Shown: positions 16,769 to 24,345 of the stretch, piece after piece
Position numbering within the stretch: position 1 is the stretch's first letter
Layout: every line of letters starts with the position of its first letter
DNA from: Alphaproteobacteria bacterium
Lineage (GTDB): Bacteria > Pseudomonadota > Alphaproteobacteria > Ferrovibrionales > Ferrovibrionaceae
Assembly (NCBI GenBank): GCA_017307375.1
Contig: JAFKFH010000004.1
Location: forward strand, 558,001-622,000
DNA: 64,000 nt
Direction: 5' to 3'
The notes under the pieces: model-generated
Databases searched by the model: none
What the model was told of the DNA's origin: nothing
What the model saw: only the letters and a program-made list of their open reading frames with translations
Translations under genes and position numbers: made by a program

Positions 16769-17683
16769 ATGCAGCACGAAGATTTGGCGATCTGCGGCCT
16801 GCGGGTCCGCAGCGATCTTGCCCTCCCGGAACTCTTGCCGTGGACCGCGGATGCGCGCGGCGTCGATCTCGTCATCGAGCTCGGGGACGTACCCGACCGC
16901 GTGAGCGGCGCGGCCGAAACGCATCCCCTGATCCAGGTTTCGGCGGATGGCACTTGTCGCTTTGCGATGCCGGAAGTCGCCGCCTTTCTCGTATCGCCCG
17001 ACGGGCGTGCCGTCACCGTGGCGCCTTCGCCGGGGGCGACCGAGGCCGATATTCGCGTGTTCCTGCTGGGAACGGTCTTCGCGATCGTCTGTCAGCGCCG
17101 GGGCCTGCTGACGCTGCATGCCTGCTGCGTTCGCGCGGGGTCCAAGGCGGTCGCCTTCGCGGGGGACAGCGGCGTCGGGAAGTCGACGCTGGCCGCTCGC
17201 TTGCGGGCGCGCGGACATGCCTTGCTGACGGACGATGTCACGGTGGTCGACATGGAGGCGCCCGGCGGTCCGCTGGTCCTACCCACGTTCCCCCGGCTCA
17301 AGCTGTGGCGCGACGCCCTGGAAAGCCTGGGGCACACGGTCGACGGGGCAGGGGCGATACGACCCGGACTCGACAAGTACCAGCTGCCTCTCGACGACGG
17401 CTTCTGCAACACGCCGCTGCCGCTGGCGGCACTGGTGCGGCTCGACGGAAACCGCAAGGCGCCGGAGGGATTGCGGCTGCTCGATGCGGTGCAGGGGCTT
17501 GGCGAGCTGGGCAAGGTCCTGTACCGGCCAAGACTGATGCTGCGGCTGGGAACCCAGGCCCGGCAGATGGCGCAGTTTCTTCGGCTGCTCTCGTTCGTCG
17601 GTGGCTTGAGGACGCTGCGCCGCCCGGAAACCATGGCCGGCTGGAGCGAGGTGGAAGCGCTGCTGCCGGTGCTGGCGGACTGA
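16769..17683 (+). CDS. HprK-type kinase, candidate RiPP (lasso-like) peptide kinase
   Basis: About 304 residues with the C-terminal fold of HPr serine kinase. Walker A is GDSGVGKST at 132-140, preceded by LTLHACCV, and followed by the acidic pair Asp155-Asp156 (LLTDDVTVV) expected for phosphate transfer. It is not a sugar-control HPr kinase: the N-terminal domain differs and no PTS genes are nearby. Such kinases sit in lasso-peptide clusters (paeninodin-type) and phosphorylate the precursor's C-terminal serine. The ATG at 16769 starts at the family's usual first strand; a GTG at 16715 is an alternative. The sulfotransferase follows after three bases. Confidence 0.78.
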   Translation: MQHEDLAICGLRVRSDLALPELLPWTADARGVDLVIELGDVPDRVSGAAETHPLIQVSADGTCRFAMPEVAAFLVSPDGRAVTVAPSPGATEADIRVFLLGTVFAIVCQRRGLLTLHACCVRAGSKAVAFAGDSGVGKSTLAARLRARGHALLTDDVTVVDMEAPGGPLVLPTFPRLKLWRDALESLGHTVDGAGAIRPGLDKYQLPLDDGFCNTPLPLAALVRLDGNRKAPEGLRLLDAVQGLGELGKVLYRPRLMLRLGTQARQMAQFLRLLSFVGGLRTLRRPETMAGWSEVEALLPVLAD

Positions 17684-17686
17684 AGG

Positions 17687-18526
17687 ATGGGAGGCTTCTA
17701 CTGGATCGCCTCCTATCCCAAGTCGGGAAACACCTGGATGCGGCTGCTGCTTGCCAGCCTGATCGATGGCGGCGCCCCGCTCGATTTCAGCAGGCCTGTC
17801 GGTTTTGCGCCTTCGGCCGCGTCGCCGTCGGACATGGACCTCTTCCTCGACGTGGAATCGAGCGAGCTGACGCCGGTCGAGCAGACGGAATTGCGGCACG
17901 ATCTGGCGCTGGCGGTCGCGGCCGCGACGGCAGAGCCCCAGTATCGCAAGGTACACGATCGTTGGGGCCACAGCCCCTCCGGCCGGCCGCTGTTTCCGCC
18001 CGCGGCCACGCTGGGCAGCATCTATCTGGTGCGGGATCCGCGAGACGTTGCCGTTTCCTGGGCCCATCATAGCGGGACGACACTCGACGAAGCGATCGAC
18101 TTCCTGGGCAGGCCGGGCGCCGTCGTCGCGGCCGCCGGCAAGTGGCGGGACCAGTTCGAGCAGCGGGTCGACAGCTGGAGCGCCCATGTCGCCAGCTGGC
18201 TGGCGGCTGAGCCCGTGCCGCTGGTGGTCGCCTATGAAGCGCTGTCCGCCGATCCGCTGCGCGTCCTCGCGCAGGTCGCGATCCATTGCGGCCTCTCGGC
18301 TTCCGCCGATACCCTGGCCGGCGCCGTCGAAGCGACCCGCTTCGCCCGTCTGCAACAGCAGGAGCGTATCGACGGCTTCGAACTCGGCCAGAAAGCCGGC
18401 CGACGATTCTTTCGGCGCGGCATAGCGGGCGGATGGCGCGATACCCTGAGCCACGCCCAGGCCAACCGCATCGTCCGTGATCACGGCGCGATGATGGAGC
18501 GCCTTGCATACGACACCGGAGTCTAA
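17687..18526 (+). CDS. sulfotransferase domain protein
   Basis: A 279-residue protein of the PAPS-dependent sulfotransferase family. The 5'-phosphosulfate loop is ASYPKSGNTWMRLLL at about 8-22. The 3'-phosphate-binding region is LVRDPRDVAVSWAHH at about 109-123. The C-terminal FFRRGIAGGWRDTLS segment matches the family's final PAPS-contact loop. It would transfer sulfate to a hydroxyl or amine of a peptide, sugar or lipid. It lies three bases after the HprK-like kinase and is presumably in the same operon, which makes a peptide product a candidate substrate (inference). Confidence 0.87.
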   Translation: MGGFYWIASYPKSGNTWMRLLLASLIDGGAPLDFSRPVGFAPSAASPSDMDLFLDVESSELTPVEQTELRHDLALAVAAATAEPQYRKVHDRWGHSPSGRPLFPPAATLGSIYLVRDPRDVAVSWAHHSGTTLDEAIDFLGRPGAVVAAAGKWRDQFEQRVDSWSAHVASWLAAEPVPLVVAYEALSADPLRVLAQVAIHCGLSASADTLAGAVEATRFARLQQQERIDGFELGQKAGRRFFRRGIAGGWRDTLSHAQANRIVRDHGAMMERLAYDTGV

Positions 18527-18544
18527 CCGCAACGGAGGATCGGC

Positions 18545-18841
18545 ATGTTGACCTATGACGCGGCCAAGGCGGTCGAGGGTGGCTCGTTCACCATTAAAGC
18601 CGGCATGGGGCCGGCCCTGCCGCTGACGCTGGTGGAGGTGGTGGCCGGCCGCAATCGCGCCCCGGTTCCGGGCTTGCCCCAGGCCTTTTCCCTCTACCTG
18701 AAGGGTACGCCCGGCATCATCTGCCCGCAGGGCACCTATGTGCTCGAAAACCCGAGTCTCGGCAGGCTGGAGGTCTTCGTGGTGCCGGTAGGGGACGATG
18801 CCGAAACCGGTGAATTTCTCTATCAGGTGAGTTTCAACTGA
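18545..18841 (+). CDS. DUF6916 family protein
   Basis: A 98-residue protein with the features I associate with the DUF6916 group. Its middle is PFSL-like (AFSLYLKGTPGIICPQGTY), followed by LEVFVVPVG and a final aromatic strand (YQVSFN). GGAGG lies eight bases ahead of the ATG. Such proteins are often beside tail-collar-domain genes, as here (three copies, opposite strand). The function is unknown. It is the third gene of the run with the kinase and sulfotransferase and converges on the GNAT gene with a six-base gap. Confidence 0.7.
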   Translation: MLTYDAAKAVEGGSFTIKAGMGPALPLTLVEVVAGRNRAPVPGLPQAFSLYLKGTPGIICPQGTYVLENPSLGRLEVFVVPVGDDAETGEFLYQVSFN

Positions 18842-18847
18842 ACCCTG

Positions 18848-19396
18848 TCAGCCGGCGGAAGGCGGCACCCAATCCATCCGCAGATGGACTCCCCCGCCAG
18901 TGTCGCCCGGAACGAAACCAAGCCGGTCATAGAGGCGCCGGGCGGCCAGGTTGAATACCTCGACATGGATCGAAACGGCGGTCCCTGCGGCGCGCCCCTG
19001 CTCGAAGACGGCGCGGATCAGGCTGCTGCCGATGCCCAGCCCGCGATGGCTCGGCAGCATCGAGATGTCGATGATTCGAAGGTCCGCCGGTCCCTGGTGG
19101 AGATAGAGCCGGCCGACCGGCGTGCCGGCATCGGTGACGATCCCCCAGGCGGCGCCGAAATAGTGCCGCTTGTAATGGCGTGACTGGAAGACGAACTGAT
19201 CGCCGAGGAACGCAAGCTTTGCCTCGTCCGTCCAGTCCGCGCCGGCAAGTTCCTCCCAGCGAACCGAGATATAGAGCCGCCGGAGAAATTCCGTGTCCTG
19301 CTCGGTTTCCCGACGCAGGCCCATCCCCCGCGCCGACAACTCGGGCGGCACGGGGGGCAGGGGCGTGGGGGCGGCGCTGTTCGCGCTGACGCTCAT
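18848..19396 (-). CDS. GNAT-family N-acetyltransferase
   Basis: A 182-residue acetyl-CoA-dependent transferase. The acetyl-CoA loop is LPSHRGLGIGSSLI at about 114-127 (R/Q-x-x-G-x-G/A type). The C-terminal region LAARRLYDRLGFVPG matches the last GNAT motif. It is the last gene of a four-gene minus-strand unit after the three tail-collar proteins, 15 bp from the nearest one. The substrate is unknown; acetylation of a neighbouring gene product is a guess from context. Confidence 0.85.
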   Translation of the reverse strand: MSVSANSAAPTPLPPVPPELSARGMGLRRETEQDTEFLRRLYISVRWEELAGADWTDEAKLAFLGDQFVFQSRHYKRHYFGAAWGIVTDAGTPVGRLYLHQGPADLRIIDISMLPSHRGLGIGSSLIRAVFEQGRAAGTAVSIHVEVFNLAARRLYDRLGFVPGDTGGGVHLRMDWVPPSAG

Positions 19397-19411
19397 CGGC
19401 TCGTCAGTCCG

Positions 19412-19978
19412 TCAGGGGCGCTCCGGATAGAGCCCATCGTTGATGCAAATGCAGAAATTGAGGCTGAGATAGGGCGAAACGTTGTTGTGCGGCTGCGCCG
19501 CGCTGGCCCCGAAATAGCCCACCGACGCGTCCGACATCGTCGTCTTGTTGACCGCATTGTTATAGGGCGTCCACGCATCGTAGACGGTCGTGATGTTGAG
19601 CCGAGGGATCGAGACGAAAGAGTCGGCACTCGGACCCGCCGTGATCTTATTCTTGGTCTGGACACTGACCGCCTGATGCGTATGCGACGGCATGTTCGAA
19701 TTGTTGATCGTTACGGCATTCCCGCCCGTGGTCGCCGCCAGTTCCAGCGTCCTGGAATCCCCGCCTACCACGGCCGATCCCGTACCGGCCGTGACCCGCC
19801 CGCGCAGATCCGGAACGTTGAAATAGGTCTTTTGGTCGCCGCCGTATAACCAGCCGATCAAGCTGTAGAGTGCCTGATGCTGCGCGATGGGAAGTCTCTG
19901 CCCCCAGCAATAGGCCCAGTTTTGCGGCGCATAATTGAAAGTGTAGGCCCGGATTTCTCCGTAGAACGCGTCGGCCAT
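19412..19978 (-). CDS. phage-tail-collar-domain protein 1 (MdpB-like)
   Basis: A 188-residue protein of the tail fibre/collar family sometimes called microcystin-dependent protein. It starts with a strand that repeats in all three copies (YGEIRAYTFNYAPQNWAYCWG). It then has PIAQHQALYSLIGWLYGGDQ, the collar core YFNVPDLRGRVTAGTG, and ends with NVSPYLSLNFCICINDG. GGGAGAAG lies before the ATG. There are no other phage structural genes, so this is not a prophage tail. The function of these stand-alone collar proteins is not established. Confidence 0.85.
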   Translation of the reverse strand: MADAFYGEIRAYTFNYAPQNWAYCWGQRLPIAQHQALYSLIGWLYGGDQKTYFNVPDLRGRVTAGTGSAVVGGDSRTLELAATTGGNAVTINNSNMPSHTHQAVSVQTKNKITAGPSADSFVSIPRLNITTVYDAWTPYNNAVNKTTMSDASVGYFGASAAQPHNNVSPYLSLNFCICINDGLYPERP

Positions 19979-20005
19979 CGTCGCTTCTCCCTGGTTGCCG
20001 GGCGG

Positions 20006-20542
20006 TCAGGCGGGTGACGGAAAGATGCCGTTGGTGGCAATGATGTAATTGATGCCCATGGTCGGCATCACGTTGTCGTGGGGTTTCGGTGATGCCGACC
20101 CCGACGACGAGACCATCTCCGGCGCCATATTGACCCGTGCCGTGTCCACCGCGTAATCGGTGAAGCCACTGGTTGCGGTGGCGAAGACAACTGTCGGCCC
20201 AGGGGTGGTCGTCGTGGCGGGATCCGTGCTGGCCCGGAACGGATGCGTGTGGACCGGCAGGTTCTTGTCACTCAGCGCGACGGTGAACTGGCCACCGGGA
20301 TTACCCAGCTTGTAGGTGTTGGCCATCTTCGGCGGCTCGGTGTCGGACCTGCCGACGGGTACGCGGACAGACAGGTTCGGGATGCCGAACGTCGTCTTGC
20401 CGTCGCCCCCGTACGTCGTTCCGAGCAGGGTGTACAGCACTTCGTATTGCTGGATGGGCAAGAGTTGCCCCTGACAAAACAGCCAGCCGACGGGGGCGAA
20501 GTTACCAGCGAACAGACGGATTTCGCCTGCATAGGGGTCCAT
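20006..20542 (-). CDS. phage-tail-collar-domain protein 2
   Basis: A 178-residue paralogue of the flanking proteins. It has YAGEIRLFAGNFAPVGWLFC at the N-terminus, then QYEVLYTLLGTTYGGDGKTT and FGIPNLSVRVPVG, and ends NVMPTMGINYIIATNG. The ATG at 20542 is supported by an AGGAG site on the minus strand; the open frame runs 28 codons further without support. In the middle of a three-copy tandem array. Confidence 0.87.
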   Translation of the reverse strand: MDPYAGEIRLFAGNFAPVGWLFCQGQLLPIQQYEVLYTLLGTTYGGDGKTTFGIPNLSVRVPVGRSDTEPPKMANTYKLGNPGGQFTVALSDKNLPVHTHPFRASTDPATTTTPGPTVVFATATSGFTDYAVDTARVNMAPEMVSSSGSASPKPHDNVMPTMGINYIIATNGIFPSPA

Positions 20543-20585
20543 CGATATCTCCTGCTTCAATGCTTCACAGGCGGGGGCCGCGACC

Positions 20586-21320
20586 TCATAAGTCGCGCGG
20601 CGGATAGATCGCCCGGTTGACGGCAATGCAGTACATCATCGGCAGGAACGGTTGCCGGTTCTCGTGCGCCACACCGGCTCCGGCATTGCCGAGGCTGGCC
20701 GCATTCAGCGCCAGCAGGTTCGTAGCCTGCGGCGGGGAACCGACGGGCCCTTTGATGTGGATGTCGGCGACATCCTCGACGCCGGAGACAGGGTCACCAA
20801 TTCCGGGGCCTCCCCCCGGTATACCGCCATTCTGGTGACCGGGACCATTGAATGGACCGCGGATTCCGACCGTCGGCACACCATAGAGATTGGGCGGGGA
20901 AGGGCCGACCGTGACGCTGGCCGGCTTGATGCACGTAGCCGGGATGCTCGCGCTTGCGACCAGAGAAGACGTCGCATTTCCCGTATCCGCCACGATCGTA
21001 TGATTGTGGATTGGGGTTTGTTCTCCCGTAAGAACGACTCCCTCCTGGCCCCCAGTGGCACCGAGCGCCAGGGTTGTGCCCGACGCTGAAATGCGCGTGT
21101 TGTCCGGAATGGCGCCAGTGCCGGCGATGGCCCTGCCACGCAGATCGGGCAGGGCGAAGGTGGTCTTGCCGTCACCGCCATAGGTCGTCATCAGCAATGA
21201 GTACAGGGCTTGATAGTCTCTGATGTTCAACAGCTGGCCGGAACACTCGATCCAGCCATTTGGAGGCTTGCCATTCGCGTAAGGAAACAGCCGGATTTCG
21301 CCTAAGAAATAGTCGCCCAT
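20586..21320 (-). CDS. phage-tail-collar-domain protein 3
   Basis: A 244-residue paralogue and the first gene of the minus-strand array. The N-terminus is FLGEIRLFPYANGKPPNGWI. The core is YQALYSLLMTTYGGDGKTTF and ALPDLRGRAIAGTG, and the end is RQPFLPMMYCIAVNR. It carries an extra 55-65-residue insertion rich in Gly and Pro (around 150-190) that the other two lack. AGGAGGGAC precedes the ATG. The three proteins are clearly duplicated then diverged. Confidence 0.87.
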   Translation of the reverse strand: MGDYFLGEIRLFPYANGKPPNGWIECSGQLLNIRDYQALYSLLMTTYGGDGKTTFALPDLRGRAIAGTGAIPDNTRISASGTTLALGATGGQEGVVLTGEQTPIHNHTIVADTGNATSSLVASASIPATCIKPASVTVGPSPPNLYGVPTVGIRGPFNGPGHQNGGIPGGGPGIGDPVSGVEDVADIHIKGPVGSPPQATNLLALNAASLGNAGAGVAHENRQPFLPMMYCIAVNRAIYPPRDL

Positions 21321-21543
21321 ACCGTCCCTCCTGGTTGCTGATGCTTGATTTCACTCCCCACACGTTCACTAAGAGAAACTGGACATAAGCGCACGTAAAG
21401 TGTAATATTGTGTATTAGAGTCCAATTTTTTGTAGACAACCTATTAAAACCGCGCATGAGTTGGGTCGCGCTGCCGGTGTCCGGCCTGTGACCCTTGCCT
21501 CCCGACTGATTCCTGTGCCGCCCGCCCAGAACGGAGTTTGATG
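21321..21543. promoter_or_regulatory. divergent, AT-rich intergenic region ahead of the candidate precursor peptide
   Basis: The tail-collar unit runs leftward from 21320 and the candidate precursor rightward from 21544. A patch at about 21390-21450 is far more AT-rich than its surroundings and contains several TATA-like hexamers on both strands. It is the natural place for divergent promoters, but no pair of boxes is convincing enough to name. Confidence 0.5.
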
Positions 21544-21699
21544 ATGGATCAAGCCTCTGAAGAAGCTTCCTCGGCCCAGGTGCAGCATGTTTCTTCGAAA
21601 CCTGTATGGGCCAAGCCGGAGTTTACTGTTCTTCCATTGACCCAGACCCTGAACACTGCCTCGCGGACGACGGACACTAGTCCGGCATCGAGGAGTTGA
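21544..21699 (+). CDS. candidate RiPP (lasso-peptide-like) precursor peptide, 51 residues
   Basis: A short gene with CGGAG seven bases ahead of the ATG at 21544 (another ATG is at 21541). The leader contains KPVWAKPEFTVLPL (residues 19-32), a W-x-x-P-x-F-x-x-L pattern like the leader motif that PqqD-type proteins bind in lasso systems. Thr35 would be the conserved Thr at position -2, putting cleavage after Leu36. The 15-residue core NTASRTTDTSPASRS has Asp at position 8, suitable for an eight-residue macrolactam ring. It ends in Ser, the site used by HprK-like lasso kinases. Asn as first residue is unusual. It lies 33 bp before the cyclase-like gene. The role is inferred. Confidence 0.6.
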   Translation: MDQASEEASSAQVQHVSSKPVWAKPEFTVLPLTQTLNTASRTTDTSPASRS

Positions 21700-21732
21700 C
21701 CGCACACCCCGGCGGGATCCCGGAAGGGTGTC

Positions 21733-23625
21733 TTGACCATCGTTTTCGGCGCCTGCGGCGGGGTTGTTCCGCCCGGTCCTGAACCCTACACGCAGGCGTT
21801 GCGCCGATACCCCGATGTCGGCGAAGTCGATCGCTATCTGGACGAGACCTGTTTCGTGGCTGTCGGGCATAAGGCCCGCACGCGGCAGCGCCGAAGCAAT
21901 CGGCGACCGATGGTTTGTGCCGATGGGCGCCATATGCTGGCCCTGGAAGGGTGGCTGGCAAATCGCGATGAACTCTCCGCCGCTCTCGGGCTCGCTGCGG
22001 TGACGGACGATGCCATCGTGGCCCAGGTCCTGTTGCGTTGGGGGTCCGACGGGCTGCTGCGCCTGCATGGCGACTTCGCGATCGCGTGGTGGGATGCCGT
22101 CGAGCGACGCCTGTTGCTGGCGACGGACCGCACAGGAGGGCGGGCGCTGTTTTTTCACGAGGCGCCCGGCCGAATATTTTTCGCCAACATCGTCAGTCCG
22201 CTGTTCGCACACCCGCGAGTGCCCAGGGAACTTGATCCGGAGATGGTCGCGCGCGCCGCTTTCACGGCGTCGCTGGATTGGGAAAAGACCTGTTTTCGTG
22301 GAATCCGCCAGCTATTGCCAGGCCAGTTGCTCGATTGGTCGGCGGCAACCGGTGCCCGGATATCGCGCTATTGGCGGCTCGATCCGGGACGCCGGGTGCG
22401 GTTCCGGCGCGATGACGATTATGTCGAGGCGGCCCGCGACCTTCTCGATCTGGTCGTCGGGGAGGCGATGCCGCATGATGGCCTGCTCGCCTCGATGCTC
22501 TCGGGCGGGCTCGACTCCGGCGGCATCGCGGCGACCGCGGCACGTCTTGCGGGCTCCAGGCCCATCCATACCTTCACGGTCCGCCCGGATCCGGCCAGCC
22601 CGCTGCCCGCATGCGGGCCGGGTCATATCCAGGACGAATGGGCCCATGCCCAGGCAACCGCCCGGCTGCACCCCACGATCGTGGCGCATGCGGTGCCGGC
22701 AAGCCTGGAGTCGTTCGAGGAAACGACCCGCAGCGGCTTTCACTGGGCCGGGCGTCCGCCGATCCATCTGCTGCCGGCGACCTGGTTGCGCGGGGCCTGG
22801 ACGCAGGCGCGCAGTCTCGGGGCCGCGTCGATATTCGTCGGCCTGTCGGGAAATGCCACGTTGTCGGCATCGGCCCTGCCGAATTCCCTGCGGCCGAAAT
22901 GGCGGGACATGCCCGAGGCCTTGTATGCCGCTGCCCTGGCGGCAAGCCAAGACATGCCGGTATTGCCGCATCTGCTGGCCTTCACGCCGCAATGGCTGCG
23001 CGATCTGCGGGCCCGCCTGCCGCACGGGGCGCCGATCTGGCGCCGGCACACGGCATTGCGTGAAGCGGCCGCGCAGGCGATCGACATGGACGGGATCTGG
23101 CGATCCTTCCACGCCGGGGATTCCGCTGCATCCTGGCGCCGCCGCGCCAGGCTGCGGCTGATGGAGCGCACCGCGGTGGCGCGGACCATGTCGACATGCC
23201 AGCATTTTCGCGACGGCATCGAGCGGCGCGATCCGCTGGGCGATGTCCGGCTGGCCGAATTCTGCCTGGCCATTCCGCCCGACCAGTTCACGCGGCTGGG
23301 CCACGACCGTTTCCTGGCCCGCCGCGTGCTGTCTGATCGCCTGCCGTCAGAAGTGCTGGCCGAACGGCGCAGCGGCGTGCAGATCGCCGAATGGTTCGAC
23401 TGGGCGTCGCGCCGGCGTGACTGGCTTGCCGCCGAACTCGACGGAATCGAGGCCAGCGCGCTGGGGCGCGAGACAATCGATGTCCCGCGCCTGCGCAGCA
23501 TCCTCGCCGACTGGCCGGCCGACGCGAACACGGCCGAGCCCCGCTATGGCGAACTGATGAACCTGCTGGGCCGCGGGGTTGCGATCGGCTCGTTCATCAG
23601 GTGGGCCGAAGGTAGCAATATTTAG
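21733..23625 (+). CDS. asparagine synthase homologue, candidate lasso-type macrolactam synthetase
   Basis: A 630-residue protein with an N-terminal glutamine-amidotransferase-like domain (about 1-200) and a C-terminal ATP-PPase domain. The nucleotide loop is SGGLDSG at 257-263. The catalytic Cys2 of true glutamine-dependent asparagine synthetases is absent (Thr2), as in lasso cyclases, which adenylate a side chain and close an isopeptide bond with the core N-terminus. TTG at 21733 is used, with GGAAGGG upstream. It follows the candidate precursor by 33 bp and meets the PqqD gene tail-to-tail with three bases between. Confidence 0.82.
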   Translation: MTIVFGACGGVVPPGPEPYTQALRRYPDVGEVDRYLDETCFVAVGHKARTRQRRSNRRPMVCADGRHMLALEGWLANRDELSAALGLAAVTDDAIVAQVLLRWGSDGLLRLHGDFAIAWWDAVERRLLLATDRTGGRALFFHEAPGRIFFANIVSPLFAHPRVPRELDPEMVARAAFTASLDWEKTCFRGIRQLLPGQLLDWSAATGARISRYWRLDPGRRVRFRRDDDYVEAARDLLDLVVGEAMPHDGLLASMLSGGLDSGGIAATAARLAGSRPIHTFTVRPDPASPLPACGPGHIQDEWAHAQATARLHPTIVAHAVPASLESFEETTRSGFHWAGRPPIHLLPATWLRGAWTQARSLGAASIFVGLSGNATLSASALPNSLRPKWRDMPEALYAAALAASQDMPVLPHLLAFTPQWLRDLRARLPHGAPIWRRHTALREAAAQAIDMDGIWRSFHAGDSAASWRRRARLRLMERTAVARTMSTCQHFRDGIERRDPLGDVRLAEFCLAIPPDQFTRLGHDRFLARRVLSDRLPSEVLAERRSGVQIAEWFDWASRRRDWLAAELDGIEASALGRETIDVPRLRSILADWPADANTAEPRYGELMNLLGRGVAIGSFIRWAEGSNI

Positions 23626-23628
23626 CCG

Positions 23629-23913
23629 TTAGCCCTCGGTGATCAGCAGTCCTTTCGCCGACAGACCTTCGACGAGGAAGATCACGTCGGCCTCGATAAC
23701 GCTCAAGTCTCCCGCGTAACTTTCGGCCAGTTCGGCCACGAGTTCCTGGATCGTCCTTGGCTCGACAAGACGGTGCCAGATGTCCGAGGCGACTGGATTG
23801 AGGCTGTAGTATTCGCCAAGTTCAGCATTCATCGTCACCATTTCGCCGTTGATTTCGGCGGCCGGGACGTCTGGCTTGCGACGAACGCGGGTTTGTCGAC
23901 TGATCGATGCCAT
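23629..23913 (-). CDS. PqqD-family peptide chaperone (RiPP recognition element)
   Basis: A 94-residue stand-alone PqqD-like protein (MVTMNAELGEYYSLNPVASD, then IWHRLVEPRTIQELVAEL). These proteins bind leader peptides and hand them to the processing enzymes; in split lasso systems this is the B1 protein. Its presence strongly supports a ribosomal peptide pathway. It is on the opposite strand from the cyclase-like gene, which is unusual because these genes are normally co-directional. Confidence 0.85.
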   Translation of the reverse strand: MASISRQTRVRRKPDVPAAEINGEMVTMNAELGEYYSLNPVASDIWHRLVEPRTIQELVAELAESYAGDLSVIEADVIFLVEGLSAKGLLITEG

Positions 23914-24195
23914 GCCGCCTCTGCAGTGCGTGTGAACCGAGTCCTACAAGAGCTTCGTTTTCCAGGGAACAGAAATCTCGGTTGCGCCCGGCCTGGGCGG
24001 CAAGCGGGGCAAGAAGAGTTTACAGTCATGCAAGTTTACCCGGGGCGCCGCGGCAGGCCGCCGACGAGCAGCTGGATCGACGAACCGCTCGACTTCATCA
24101 TGCTGATCCGGATAAAGGACGATGGATATGCAAATTGACCCCCATCGTCACCGAGATGCCTGGATCGGCCACGGCCCGACTTGCGCGGTCCCGAG
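23914..24195. other. intergenic region upstream of the ABC transporter, B2 position
   Basis: About 280 bp between the PqqD start and the small frame at 24196. In split lasso operons the B2 leader peptidase usually lies here. No transglutaminase-like Cys-His-Asp protein can be read in any frame. Two weak overlapping frames (24029-24138, 36 residues; 24129-24203, 24 residues) chain into the next one but have no recognisable content. It should also hold the promoters of pqqD and the transporter. Confidence 0.45.
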
Positions 24196-24345
24196 ATGCT
24201 GACTTTGCTCGCAGGCCGCGATTTCAGGGCTCACCGGTTGCGGCACCGTGCGCTGGCTGGGCGTTCGCGTCTGTTTCTTGACCTTTCGAACCCCGGGAAG
24301 CGGCGGCTATGCGGCCCGCTCCCCGACCAGGATGGCCAGGTGTGA
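24196..24345 (+). CDS. small 49-residue ORF coupled to the ABC transporter start
   Basis: An arginine-rich frame starting MLTLLAGRDFRAHRLRHRAL. Its TGA (24343-24345) overlaps the GTG (24342) of the transporter in the same four-base arrangement that many coupled genes here show. It has no recognisable family, and codon choice is only moderately like neighbouring genes. It could be a real short protein, the tail of a decayed B2-type gene, or chance. Confidence 0.3.
   Translation: MLTLLAGRDFRAHRLRHRALAGRSRLFLDLSNPGKRRLCGPLPDQDGQV

Noticed and set aside
16769-17683. HPr kinase of carbon catabolite control
   Set aside because: The N-terminal domain of HprK is absent and no HPr or PTS genes are nearby.
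19412-21320. Tail-collar proteins as evidence of a prophage
   Set aside because: No capsid, portal, terminase, integrase or lysis gene is present; the proteins occur as a stand-alone module.
21447-21482. 11-residue frame MSWVALPVSGL just before the candidate precursor
   Set aside because: Too short and without a ribosome site; likely chance.
21733-23625. True asparagine synthetase
   Set aside because: The catalytic Cys2 is replaced by Thr and the gene lies between a candidate peptide and a PqqD-type protein, so a cyclase-like role fits better.
24029-24138. 36-residue frame starting MQVYPGRRGRPPTSSWIDEP
   Set aside because: No ribosome site or leader-like motif; considered as a second precursor but not supported.
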